DNA from: Magicicada septendecula
Lineage: Eukaryota > Arthropoda > Insecta > Hemiptera > Cicadidae
Assembly: GCA_034769895.1 (NCBI GenBank)
Contig: CM068367.1
Location: forward strand, 120,937,927 to 121,001,926
Reading direction: 5' to 3'
Length of the DNA: 64,000 nucleotides
The translations under genes were made by a program, and so were the position numbers. Below are positions 24,164-35,068 of the stretch, in pieces. The notes beneath the pieces were generated by a model. It did no database searches. It had not been told where the DNA came from and saw nothing but the letters and a program-made list of their open reading frames with translations. How positions within the stretch are numbered: the stretch's first letter is position 1; every line of letters starts with the position of its first letter.

Positions 24164-26900
24164 CATCGCCAAATTCAGATCAGTTTTGATAACAATAAGT
24201 ATGTAAAAAAACGCTAAAAAATAATGTATGTTAATGAATAAATAATGAAGAGAGTAAAACGTAAAAAGTAATTAAGAAAGAAGGAGAAAGAGTTATCAAC
24301 CAAAAGTGATTATTAAAGAAAATCAACGACCAGACTGACAGACAAACGACTTTGACCCAACCCCAGAGATTGGCCAGTTAAGAACCAAAATAAAATAAAC
24401 AAGATGAGAAGTGAAGGAGAAGAAACATGATCACAAAGAGGGAACAAACCAACGATGAACAAAATAAAATGAAACACGTCAAGAAAACCCAGACAAGGAA
24501 TAAAAAATAGTGAAGTGAGGAATAATGTAATCAAATATAATAAAGAAAATGAAGCCGGTAAAGAACCAAAATAATTAATGAATGTTAGTATTGATTGAAT
24601 GATAATTGTAAATAGTCATTAATAAAACACGATAGCTAAAAATACACTAGCCAAAGAGTTAGGAGTACATGTAAGTTGTTAATAGAGAAAGACATGAAAT
24701 TAATAATTATATATAATATGCGTAGAGAAAGAGAGTAAAATAGTGAGAAGTAAACGAAAGTTAACCTAGTGAAAGTGAACTTACCCTAAAATGAAATGAT
24801 AGAAAAGGAAACACTAAGTAAATTATAATGAACACAAAATAATTTAAAAGTGCAAGTGATAAATAAATAAAAATATTGTCAGTAATAAAAATAGTAAGAA
24901 TAGAGAAGGCTAAGATAAAGACTTAGTAAAAATAACCAATGTTTAAGATTTAATAGTGAACAATAACATTTAAGAAAGTTATTATGAATAATATTAAAAA
25001 AAAAACATTGATTCAGTAATAATGAACACTGAAGAGCGATATTAACTGTAGTAATTATAAAATAATATTATGATAGAACTTAAGAATGTATTGTAGAATT
25101 TAAAGGTGAGAATCACAAGAAAAAGTAATAAGATGATGTTAACATGGAAAGGAAAGCAAAGAGTTTTATAAAATAAGTATGTAATAACCATAAGTAAATA
25201 CCCATGTTATAAGGAGAGAGTAATGAAACAAGTTCAATAGAGGTGAGATTGTTTATCACCCGAACAATAAATCAGAAGTAATGAATTGTACACCAATATT
25301 AAATAATAAGTGTTAATTAATTGTATAAACAATTATTTATGAATAGGAGATGGATTGGGTAATTATCCCAAACATAGACCTAAATGTTATATGTTATATA
25401 ATGAAAGGGTAGTAATTAATAGCCATATTGTTGACATTGGCAGAGTAATTAAAAATTAAGGAAATAAAACAATGTTTGAGTTATAAAAGAGAAAACTGTT
25501 AGTAAATAATTAGCAAGAAATAATGAATAACACAGTTGTTACACACAAAAATCACACAAAGACTGAACCAAAACACCTCCATAGATAATAAACCTAATTA
25601 TAAAAACAAAATAACGATCTAGGACAAAATGAGATATAATGTGTATGAAACAATCAAAAACCAGTAATGGGTACTTAGACTTAAAACAGGCCTAACGGTC
25701 AAACATAAACAAATACTAATTGTATGAAAATAGCCAAGTAATTAAAAAATCCAAGGTGACTAATTAACCAAGGATAAATGGTAAATATTATTAACAACAA
25801 AATATTAAAATAAGGAGTTATGTAAACAGAGAAATGTAATTAGTAAGTATTAAATTAATTGTAAACTTATAAAACATGAAAAACCCAATATTGTGGGATA
25901 CCAAAATAATCTTTGTGAGATAATACAAATGACAGTGCTAATAATTAATACTTAAGAAGGAAGATAAGAGAAGGAAGGAAGCCAGAAGATATAGGAAGAT
26001 TTGAAAAGAATTCAAATTTTGATAACAATGGATTTACATCAAGCTAGCCCAATCAGAATACTTTGGTAACCATGGAAACCACGGTTGAAGACGAAATTAC
26101 CGTTGAATATGATGACTCAAAAAGTGACGCTCCGGAAAAACAGACGCCAGAATTCAGAACAACCTATTTTCTTATTTAAAATGTTTTAAAAGTAAAATAA
26201 ATTATCAAAATTGAACGAGAAGGAGGCTGACTATCACTGAACTCAATTACCTGATGGAGAAGACGTTTTATTTCAAGACGAAGTGAATAAATGAATCTAA
26301 ATATTTTGAAAAAGATGACCGAAGCCCGAATAAACGAAAACTGAAATATATTGCAGCCACATTCCTTCAGTCCAGACCAACAGATTAATCACATGCTACG
26401 AAGCTGTTAAGTATCCAATAAATTATCTAAACTTCCGAAATAACGCACTTTGAATATTTCTCACTATATTCTGAAATACCACTGAATCAATTTTATTCTC
26501 TTTCAAAGATTAAATAACAATATTAAGACACAGTATATTGGTCAAATTATAAAGATAACCTAGCATTAATGTACGAACCTTTAAAACACTTATACTACAC
26601 TTCAACAAACCATTTATAGTTACACGTTACAATATTTAAGTAGAAACATTGTAAGGTTGTGTATTTTTATTATTGTAATTGCATCTGAGCCTTTCAACGT
26701 GATCAAAAGAATCCAGAACATTTGAACGAAATTATTTGTTTATCACTTTGGTAGAACGACATACTGTATGTTAATCACGTTCAAAATCGATTGTAAAACC
26801 CAGAGAGAAAAAGTCTCATAAATAAATAACCGGTGCAAAATTATATAAGAAATCAAATATAGCTTGTGTCTATGAAAACAGTAACATCAAATCGCTAATA
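24159..26900. other. A-rich spacer without genes
   Basis: The plus strand is markedly A-rich over about 2.4 kb, the mirror image of the T-rich LTR bodies nearby. It could be an old giant LTR in the opposite orientation, but I could not place conserved ends. No ORF here has a motif. Confidence 0.3.
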
Positions 26901-28150
26901 AATCAATACTGTGTATGTAAAAATGTGTTTTATTTTCAGTAGGAAAGTGTATTCTTAAAATTATAATCTACAGCGAACGTCTCTGACGTGATAACTAGCG
27001 CTCAAGCAGCGGATACGGCAACTGCCGGCTCGATTATACAACTCGATAAACGGCGGGACAAATTGAATCCTTCACACCGTCTGAGCAGAATCGCTGATAA
27101 TAAGACATTTTTAATTGTTTTAATTAAACAATTTGGCGCCACCCGGGAATTATACACTCCTAGTGAACCTCAGATCGGGACTACGATACCTGGTTATCCG
27201 TACGTTCGCTACGGACTCGAGCATCGTAAGTTACGTTACCGAGCGAGGACGAATTGGTAAGACACACATACACAAGTTACACTCTGACACACGTATACAT
27301 TTTCCAGAGAATTAATAAAGACGGACGTCAGGGTTTCGGACACATACATCTACAGGTTTGTGTGTGTATATTAATTCAGAATGGTTGTATACAGGTTTTT
27401 ATAACTCGCCTCGGAAATTTAAGGAAATTTAAACGTGTCCAAACTTGTCTAAACAAGTTGCAGCTCGTTTTTCGATGCTTACGCGGCATAATAAACTTAA
27501 TTGACGATCTGATAATAAATATATGACAATAGACAAAGAAAGAAGCCCTCTCACAAAATATGCATTACTTTTATTATTTATAGACTTTAATTTTCTCAGC
27601 ACAAGAACCGGCTCTATTAAATTTCCAGTTGTAAAGTATATTCAGCGCGCACGCCAAGTGTTATATTGCCAAAGCCATTCACCGGCGCAGTTTTAGTTCA
27701 GTGGAAAACGATGAACCACCCAACACACAACGTCCTCTCACCCCTCGCCACCCGGTTAAAGGGTTGTTCTCCGGTTTCACATCAATCACACGTACGTATG
27801 TGTTGTGAAAGGGTTGTGTGAGAGGGTGTTTATTGCTTATAAGAAACCTGCCACCCACCAATGTAATATACTATAAACTATATACTGTACTATTTACTCC
27901 GCACGTTATTATTTTCTCTTCTGCGCTCAGCCATCTTATCTGAAATATAACATGTACGTGTGTGCTGATAAAATGTCTTAAAAATCGATTTTATTACGCT
28001 CTAAATAACAATTATTAAAGCAATTTTTTATGGTTCACACCACGAACGGCTCTTGGGTCCTGGAGAGGCTTCTACTTGTGGGGGGGGGGCTTTAAGCTTT
28101 TTGAAATACACTCTTTCTGGTGGAGAGTCCACTCTTAAAAATTTTTGTTT
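26901..28150. other. No gene recognised
   Basis: Mixed composition. Overlapping short ORFs at 26988-27526 have no domain. A pyrimidine-rich segment near 27,720 (CACCCCTCGCCACC) and a G-run at 28,080 are the only local features. Confidence 0.3.
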
Positions 28151-28159
28151 AAAAAATGA

Positions 28160-28730
28160 GTTGCAATAGAGTCTACAAACCTATTCTTCTTCTTCTGCTT
28201 CTTCTTTTTCTTCTTTCACTGGCTCTACAGTCCCTGGTGAGCCTCGGCCTCCGCAACAACCCTCCTCCACTTCCCTGTATCATTCGCCAATACTTTCCAG
28301 CCTCTTATACCCATCGTAAAACGTTCTCGAGTGACGTCTTCCATCCATCTTTTACTTGGTCGATCCCTCCTTCTTCTTCGTACAATCTCCCTTTCCACAT
28401 ACTCTTAACCACTCTTGTACTCTCCTAACTTATTCTTTGCGCTTTGATGAACCTTACTATATCTTTCGCTTCAATAAGCACATCCAAATCTTCATTTTTT
28501 CTTATTCTCCAACTGCCTTCTTCTTTAATCTCACCGAATATAGTCCTCAAGATTTTACTCATATAACCTATTGTGACTCCACAAATACTCCAGTTCCAGG
28601 CCACTTAACTTATTATTTTCATTACATATTTAATGAAATAATGACTACCTTCATCATACAACTCCCAGATCCGCCCGTATTTTATACCTTCTCCCGCATC
28701 TAAATTTCTACATCTGCCTGTCCAAGCAAT
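28160..28730 (-). pseudogene. Non-LTR retrotransposon 3' end (RT C-terminus)
   Basis: Translation of the minus strand gives the usual C-terminal blocks of one insect LINE family in order: NEDLDVLIEAKDIVRFIKAQRI, then GRLYEE, PSKRWMEDVT, RGWKVLANDTGKWRRV and AEAHQGL. A stop and a run of AAGAAG (TTCTTC on the plus strand at 28,182-28,215) follow. These blocks sit in more than one frame with a stop between them, so the copy is dead. The catalytic RT part is missing (5' truncation). It abuts a PLE in the opposite orientation. Confidence 0.75.
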
Positions 28731-28799
28731 CTTGATCCCTTGTACTCCCTCACTGCTCCTTCTAAGACCATTCCTCATGCGGTCTTCGGTCTATTTCTT

Positions 28800-29686
28800 T
28801 GCCTCTGTAAATAGAAACATCCAGTTTACTCTTGAAACAGAGGTTGATAACAAGATAAACTTTCTAGATTTAACCATCACTCGACAGATGAATAAACTAA
28901 AGTTCAACATTTATAGGAAACCGACTACCACTGACACCACAATACACGCAGACTCTCATCATCCTCTTTCACATAAAATGGCAGCGTACAATAGTTTCAT
29001 TCATAGATTATTGACAATTCCTTTGGATGATAATGACTTCCGTGATGAGCTAAATGTCATAAAATATATCGCGGTTGCCAATGGTTACAATAGTTTAACC
29101 ATTGACAAACTGTTGAGAAAACATGAAAAAAGAATGCTTAAACCCCGAATAAACAACACGCAAACAAATTTTTATATCTACTAATTACACTAGTAATAGT
29201 ATGCCTAAGGTTTTGTCTTCTATATTGAATAATAATAGTTTCACTATTTCATTCAGGACTAATAATAAGTTACTGGATATTCTCAAACCGAAAAAACACA
29301 CGCCTCCAGAAGAAAAAACTGGCATATATAAGTTAACATGCAATGATTGCGAGTGCTTCTACATTGGACAGACTGGGAGAGGTTTCCTTAAACGATTTCG
29401 AGAACATTTACCTAAGAAAATAAGAAACATTGACAACATCAAATCAAATTACGCCCGACACCTGACTTCACACAATCATAATTACACAGATTTTAGTTCC
29501 AATTTAATACCGTTACATGTGTGTAAGAAGGGCCGTTTCATGAATGCCTTGGAGGAATTTGAAATTTACAGTGCATATGCAAACCCAAGGAGTCGCGATA
29601 TCGTGTTAAATGACCACCTGAACTTTGTATCCAACCGATTGTACGATACCGCCTTGAGTCTGCTCGCTGGGGCTACGATAAGGTAG
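28800..29686 (+). pseudogene. Penelope-like element: RT thumb and GIY-YIG endonuclease, one frameshift
   Basis: The first frame (to 29184) carries the PLE RT C-terminal blocks: FLDLTI, IYRKPT.TD, SHHPLSHK.AA, RLL..PL and ANGY. After a frameshift or stop at about 29,165-29,200 the second frame resumes with KVLSSI and FRTNN. It then gives a GIY-YIG nuclease: GIY at second-frame residues 41-43 and YIGQTGR at 54-60, with a CNDC pair in between and a later RHLTSHNH. The acidic block ALEEFE follows, as PLE endonucleases require. The RT palm is absent, so the copy is 5'-truncated. The endonuclease is the EN+ type of canonical Penelope elements, which nick the target for insertion. The end SLLAGATIR is followed by the 3' terminal region. 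Confidence 0.85.
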
Positions 29687-29890
29687 CAACCGCTCAGTGG
29701 CAGAATGAACTTGAACAGGTGCGCACCCACATCCGCGTACGGTTCATATGCAAATTTTGACATTTTAACTTCTTAACGATCTCGCAAGAGTGATAGTTTT
29801 AACTTTTTAATATCTGATGATGGAGCATAAGCTCTGAAACGCGTCATAGACGAAGCACAAGAAATCACGCGGCGGATAATTTAAGGTAAA
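29687..29890 (+). repeat. PLE 3' terminal region
   Basis: This non-coding tail lies directly after the endonuclease stop and is conserved with the relic at 7.85-8.0 kb (GCGCACCCAC, CGCGTACGGTTCATAT, CTCGCAAGAGTGATAG). Conservation of non-coding sequence in two copies, ending in the ribozyme core, indicates a terminal repeat rather than decayed flank. The outer boundary is uncertain. Confidence 0.6.
29790..29878 (+). ncRNA. Hammerhead-type ribozyme candidate F, in the PLE tail
   Basis: CTGATGA is at 29814-29820. Stem II is GAGC (29823-29826) with GCTC (29831-29834) around ATAA. GAA is at 29836-29838 and palindromic stem III ACGCGT at 29839-29844. The cleavage site is GTC, with C17 at 29845. 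Stem I is TAT (29811-29813) with ATA (29846-29848) and, after a large internal loop, GTGAT (29790-29794) with ATCAC (29874-29878). All core residues are intact. The position just after a PLE ORF is where hammerheads are reported in Penelope-like elements. Confidence 0.7.
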
Positions 29891-30064
29891 TAATTTATTA
29901 ATTCGTACAAGTGATTTGGTTACCATGTTAAACATGAATATTAAATCACAGTTTTTGTTATTTTCACACCAAGTGCTCTGAATACTGTAAAGAAAGCAAA
30001 AATTAACTTGTAATGAGAATGAATGACTAAATATTTTACGATATTGTATCAAGTAGACGTATTC

Positions 30065-30190
<126 letters not shown>

Positions 30191-30639
30191 ACGCGCGCCT
30201 CCATCTGTGTTTAATAACGTGTGCCTAACATGTCAGGAACTGTAAAAGTTTAGTTAATCAAATAAACAGTTTTAATCGTCAGTTCTCGCATAAATCGCCT
30301 GTCGGTTACTTTTCCTATTTAAGTCCTATTTCCTATTTCAGTACGCCTATAATCCTATTTAAGTTTAAATTTGAAACAAATTTAAAATCATAAAATGAAA
30401 AGAATATCCGGCGAAACTGTCGTGTGGTTAAAGTGCCTGCGGTTTCACTAGTATAGCCCTTCGTGACACGTACGAATGCAAAACCTGGACAGACGACTAC
30501 ACGACTCGTACGGGTAAACAAACGGTAAAAAATCGATTCGACTATTTAAAAAATGCATTCTCTTTTGTTAACAGAAGCACACTAATATGATGCAGAAATA
30601 GATAATGTATGAGAAAAACTCTTCATTTTCCATTTCGTG

Positions 30640-31330
30640 GATGATCAGGTGATTATAGCTGAGGATGAAGACGGCATCAGGTATATGCTTATAAAGTTAG
30701 ATGAAAAACACCAGAAATAGGGATTAACGATAAATACACATAAGATTGAATATATTGTAGCCGGAAGTACATGCAGAGAAATATTGTTGGAACGAGGGAG
30801 TTGTGGAGGGAGTAGATTCAAACAAATATCTTGGTGTCATGATTACAAGTGTAGCAGAAATAAAAAATCGTATAGGAAAAGGGAAACAAGATAGTTACAT
30901 TCCACTGTATGTAGCGTAACCAACCTAAGGCCCGAACCAAAATCAAAATATATACGACAGTAGTGGAAAGTATTGTAACATGTGGGGCCGAAGAAGTGTG
31001 TGGAACTACAGAACGTATGAGGAAAAGATTACGAGCCACGGAAATGGGAGACTGGAAAAGGCGCTATTGGCTTACATTGCAAGATATGGTTAAAAATTAA
31101 GAAATAAGAAAAAGAATGAATACATGCACCAGTATAAATGACATAATTAATGCAAACAGATTAAGATGGTACGGGCATGTTTCACAATGATAATGATAGA
31201 TGGCCAAATAAATTACTAGAAGGAAAAGAGGGAGACCGCAAAAGACTTGGATAGACATCATAAGGAATGCAATGGGACAGAGAAATATGAAGGATGATGA
31301 TTGAAAAGATCGTGAAGTTAGAATGCGATC
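30640..31330 (+). pseudogene. Decayed non-LTR reverse transcriptase
   Basis: The RT fragments, in order, are FVDDQVI (the YxDD box region) with AEDEDG, GLTIN..K.EY (motif D region), SNKYLGVMI, VTCGAEEV and RLRWYGHV. A GRPQKTWIDIIRNAM block and a DDD.KDRE block end the series. Stops and frameshifts separate almost every block. The order and spacing match the C-terminal half of LINE ORF2. The 5' part is missing. Its sequence differs from the LINE at 1.9 kb, so it is a separate family. Confidence 0.75.
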
Positions 31331-33020
31331 TTAAATCGCTTGTATACATTATATGATTATACACGTCATACATTATATCGCTTGTAGGCCAACACACATA
31401 CACATTACATCATATTGTTCATCGCGCCTAACGAATTACCAAAATTGAAATAGTTTACAGCTATTTCATTAGTTTTAGCTACACCTCAGTCACGCTACGT
31501 TAGCCTTGCTTTTTTCAATAGGTTATAAGACTAAGAATAGAACTGAATTGTCATTAAAGTTCCATAATAAAAGAGTTCTTCTGAGGAAGTTACCCAAATA
31601 AATTAACGAAATATATAATCATAACATTATGCCTAATATCTCTTACTTGCAGAAACTACATCCTTCTAGAAATTATTGATCGGGTTAAGAAATTAACAAC
31701 ATTCACACAAACACATACATACACATATACACACACTTCGCAGATTAATCTCAGTTCAGAATGATTAAACGGCAGAGTAGATTTTTTTAGGCAAATACTT
31801 CGCTTGCTTGTAGCTTCTATCCGTTTTAAGAGATATTGTCAAAGTAAAATCCTTTTTGTTAGCATCAAAGCCTGTATACCTGAGAAAAAAATCAGTAGGC
31901 CTACAATAAATATTGCCATTTCCTGTTTAATGTAACAAAGAAATAAAATGGCTATAATTAGAGACATTAATATTACGCATTTAACCTACTACTCAAACAC
32001 GCTGATTAAAAAAAGGTGATATATTTCAGACGGCAATCTTGATTAATATTACAGTTGTTATTGTATTCAACATACAGAATCGAACACAAGATGAATCTGT
32101 CTGTTCGACAAAAAAAATTCTTTTTTTAGAAATTCTCTTTTGAGCGGGGATTTCATTTCACGATCTCGCTGATCGTTTTCATTCTCAAAAAGAAAAAAAC
32201 GGAAATATTCAGCATTCGTTGTAAATACAGCCACAAAAGTAATATCATTATAAAAGGATGCTATGAACACACGTTTTAAGTACTTAGATTTTGTGGCAGG
32301 AAATACAAATTTACGAAATCTAAAAAAACGAATACATAAAAAAAATTTCGTAACAAAGTTGTGTTAAACGTATGAGGCAGTTACTGCGGTTTAAGAATTA
32401 TTTATTAGCACCAGATAAAGCACCACTCGGAGTCGCAAAGTATGGGTGCGCGCACTTTTTTATATAAAATTCTCTGTTCGTAAAACACAAAGTGTTATGG
32501 TGCGCAGTTTTGAAACCCCTCGGCGTAACTCTTGGGAGGAGTTTCCGTTTTATCAGCGTGCAAGCAGCCGCGCCAAAAACCAACAGTCCTTTGAGTTAGC
32601 GTGCACACATAAATTCGGTATTAATGTTTCAGCCGGTTGGCTGGTCGGTTTCCAAACTTTACTCGTTTTTCAGTTAAGGCTTGTAAGCTTCTGTGCGAAC
32701 GCGCTAAGGCACGCGTACATATCTATATGGAACGTAGTGAAACAAAATTTTCCATAAATTAATTGACGAAAGCGGCTTTTCTTACTTCAGGTATTCCAAA
32801 CAGCACAAACCTGCTACACAGTTTTTCATTTACGACAGTATTTATGTTACATTAACTCATGGTAGTGCTAAAATAACAAAAAAACAAATAAAAGTAAAAA
32901 CAAAATAAAATGTAAAAAACAAAATAAAAATAAAATAAAAAGTGCATATCTAAAAATGCGAAAATAAAGCATTACAGTACAGTAGTGAGGCCAGAATGCC
33001 TATATCCAAGTGAATGTCTT
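31331..33020. other. No gene recognised
   Basis: Two overlapping antisense ORFs at 32398-32757 have no motif. An A-rich stretch lies at 32,875-32,945. A weak hammerhead-like motif at 31,583-31,617 (CTGAGGA, stem II GTTA with TAAC, palindrome ATATAT) lacks a convincing stem I. Confidence 0.3.
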
Positions 33021-33029
33021 GCACTGAAT

Positions 33030-33825
33030 TATAATTTAGGCAAATATAGAAAAGTGTGTATAGTGTCTATAGGAAAGACGAATTATTAGGAAAACATTAA
33101 GGCCCACGAAAAACGTCAGAAGGTTGGAAATTAAGAAGTAATGATGAAATATATCAAAGTATAGACAATGTAACAGAAACAATGAGAAAAAGAAGACTAT
33201 TATTTTTTGGATATTTATATAAAATGGTATATAAATAGGTTAACAAAGCAGATCTTCAAACAATTGTGGGGAAAGAAGTCAACATCAACATCAAGTTGGA
33301 TTAAAGAAGTCCAAAAGGATATAGAAAAAATAATATAAACGCAGAAGAAGCAATTGAAAGAGAAGTGCACAAACGTTTTAAACAAAATGCTATTGAAACA
33401 ATCTTATAAAATCAAAAAACAGATGTTTTTCTAATGGAGTAATAGGAACACTATATTATAACTAGTCTATAAATAATTAACGGGGTTCATAAATATTAGT
33501 CTTTATATTTAATTAAATGTCTTTAAAAGTTTTTCTGTCCTTAAAATGTTCTTTATAAAACTTAATGAAAATAATGTTTGAACAATGGTTCAAAAAATGT
33601 TCAGGAATTGAAAGACTTTTCGAGCAAAAGTGTTAAAAATGGACGGAGTTCCGGGGTAGGAGAGAGAAAAACGCAGGTTCAAAGTGGAGTGAAGACGGTT
33701 CAAAGACATAGTGAAAAGATGAAAGAATATTGGAGAAAAAGAAAATAGCAAGGAATAACGAACTGAAATTGGCATGTGGTCCTCAGATGGCCGATACAAA
33801 TAGAAAAAATAAATAAATAATTTTC
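33030..33825 (+). pseudogene. Non-LTR retrotransposon 3' relic with A-rich tail
   Basis: Near 33,140-33,240 the frame gives NDEIYQSIDNVTETMRKRR, followed by a hydrophobic FFGYLYKM, typical of LINE ORF2 C-termini. At 33,670-33,746 it gives HSEKMKEYWRKRK, the usual final basic helix of the same family. The tail contains TGGTCCTCAGATGGCCGA and then AAAAATAAATAAATAA ending at about 33,825. A segment at about 33,390-33,610 is shared with 37.7-37.9 kb and is not in frame, so it may be an insertion. The same C-terminal helix is seen in the minus-strand copy near 54 kb. Confidence 0.65.
33390..33610. repeat. Dispersed repeat, copy 1
   Basis: This aligns with 37,706-37,925 over about 200 bases. Shared words include AGGAACACTATATTA, TTCATAAATATTAGTCTTTA, AATGTCTTTAAAAGTTTTT and GAAAATAATGTTTGAA. 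It lies inside the LINE relic, so it is either a nested element or an unusual part of that LINE. Confidence 0.7.
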
Positions 33826-34080
33826 ATTCTATGTTTACCTACGTGAGGGAAGCCCCAAACTTTCTATGGGGCCCCTATTTTGTTTCACCACTCAATTGTG
33901 TCGTTGTAATATTATGATTGGAAAAAAACTGGCGCCTCTTCATGGAGTACGAAATCTAAGGGGAAACGTAAGGAAAGTAATGTGTTCATTTTCAACATCC
34001 TACAACAAACCAGTCCTATTTTATTCTAGGCGTATATTCCGTAAACGTCTGCAAACACATAATTGCCTTGTGCCGAGACA

Positions 34081-34300
34081 AAATACAACTGACTCGGTGT
34101 TCGTCACAAACCACAGTACTAATGATGCCTTTGCCACAGTACTGTGGTTTCTGACGAACACCGTGTCAGTTGTATTTAAAACCGTGTTTCACTCAAGATG
34201 GGACTCCAGAGGTGAGACCGAAACGCCTGACAACAACATCCGTCGGAATGTTAGATCACGGCGGCCCAGTAGCCCCGGCCGTAAGAGCCTTATAAATCTG
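34081..34300. repeat. Foldback with 40-bp arms and degenerate hammerhead
   Basis: The arms at 34081-34120 and 34138-34177 match at 38 of 40 positions around a 17-base loop. Just downstream on the plus strand CTCAAGA (34192-34198) is followed by a stem II-like GGGACTC...GAGACC and GAAACGCC. G5 of the core is C, and the cleavage triplet GTC is GCC, so cleavage is not expected. The tail CCCCGGCCGTAAGAGCCT (about 34,274) matches the tail style of the 8.6- and 11-kb foldbacks. Confidence 0.6.
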
Positions 34301-34747
34301 AACGTAGTGTTGAGTTTTGAAAATTTCAAAATTTCTGGACCCCAGGGGCCAAAAAAACAGATCAAAAGTTTGAACAAAATATGAAAATCCAGCAGGTTGT
34401 CAGACTAAAAGGAAGTGTTAAACACAAATCCGAATGTTTCGAATTTTTACTGTTTATTTTATGATTGTGTGCTCTACAATTGTTATGTTACTAAAGAAAC
34501 TGTACAGATATCGGGAAGTTTGTAATTTTTTCATAACTAACAAATTATCTAATACTGAAATTTATGTTATAATAAATGCACTTCGTTCACAATGGCGAGC
34601 GAGTTCTGCAGCTCAGGGCGCCTGCTATTTCAGTAGGTCTACGTTAGTCCTATCGTAATTAAGTAGTCGTTAGCGTATACTGTCTTCAACTTTCGAGTTG
34701 ATGAAACTATGTATCCACTTTGGCGGACACGATTCGATGATCTAGTT

Positions 34748-35060
34748 GAGTGGTTCTCAACCTTTCTAAGTCCAGAACCCACCTTGAAGCACATTACACT
34801 TCGTGGGATCCATAAGCATGGACACCGGCAGAATTACTTGTACGAGTCTTCACCCAGTTTATAATCACACTTTTGCTAACATCGAGTCCTTTAAGCATTC
34901 TTTTACTCTTAAACAAAATATACACACTTAATTATAGAAAAGTAAATATGTAACAGATTCTTAAGACGCAGTAAATAAATTTTCAAGCCCGACTTCGGGA
35001 CCTACCAAACGCCCCCTCTGAACCCAGCAGTGAGTGGCGCCCATACGTTGAGAAACTCTG
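34748..35060. mobile_element. hAT-like MITE
   Basis: The termini are inverted: GAGTGGTTCTCAAC at the left, and the complement of CAGAGTTTCTCAAC at the right (11 of 14 identical). This is the well-known hAT-type end. The flanking 8-mers ATCTAGTT (34740-34747) and CTCTAGTT (35061-35068) match at 7 of 8, as expected for an aged hAT target duplication. At 313 bp with no ORF it is non-autonomous. Confidence 0.6.
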
Positions 35061-35068
35061 CTCTAGTT

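Noticed and set aside
31583..31617. Hammerhead-like CTGAGGA ... GAAATATATA
   Set aside because: Stem II is 4 bp, and the AT-only stem III is likely by chance in this composition; stem I is poor.
33866..34384. 172-codon plus-strand ORF
   Set aside because: It runs through a palindromic foldback and a degenerate ribozyme tail; no protein motif was seen.
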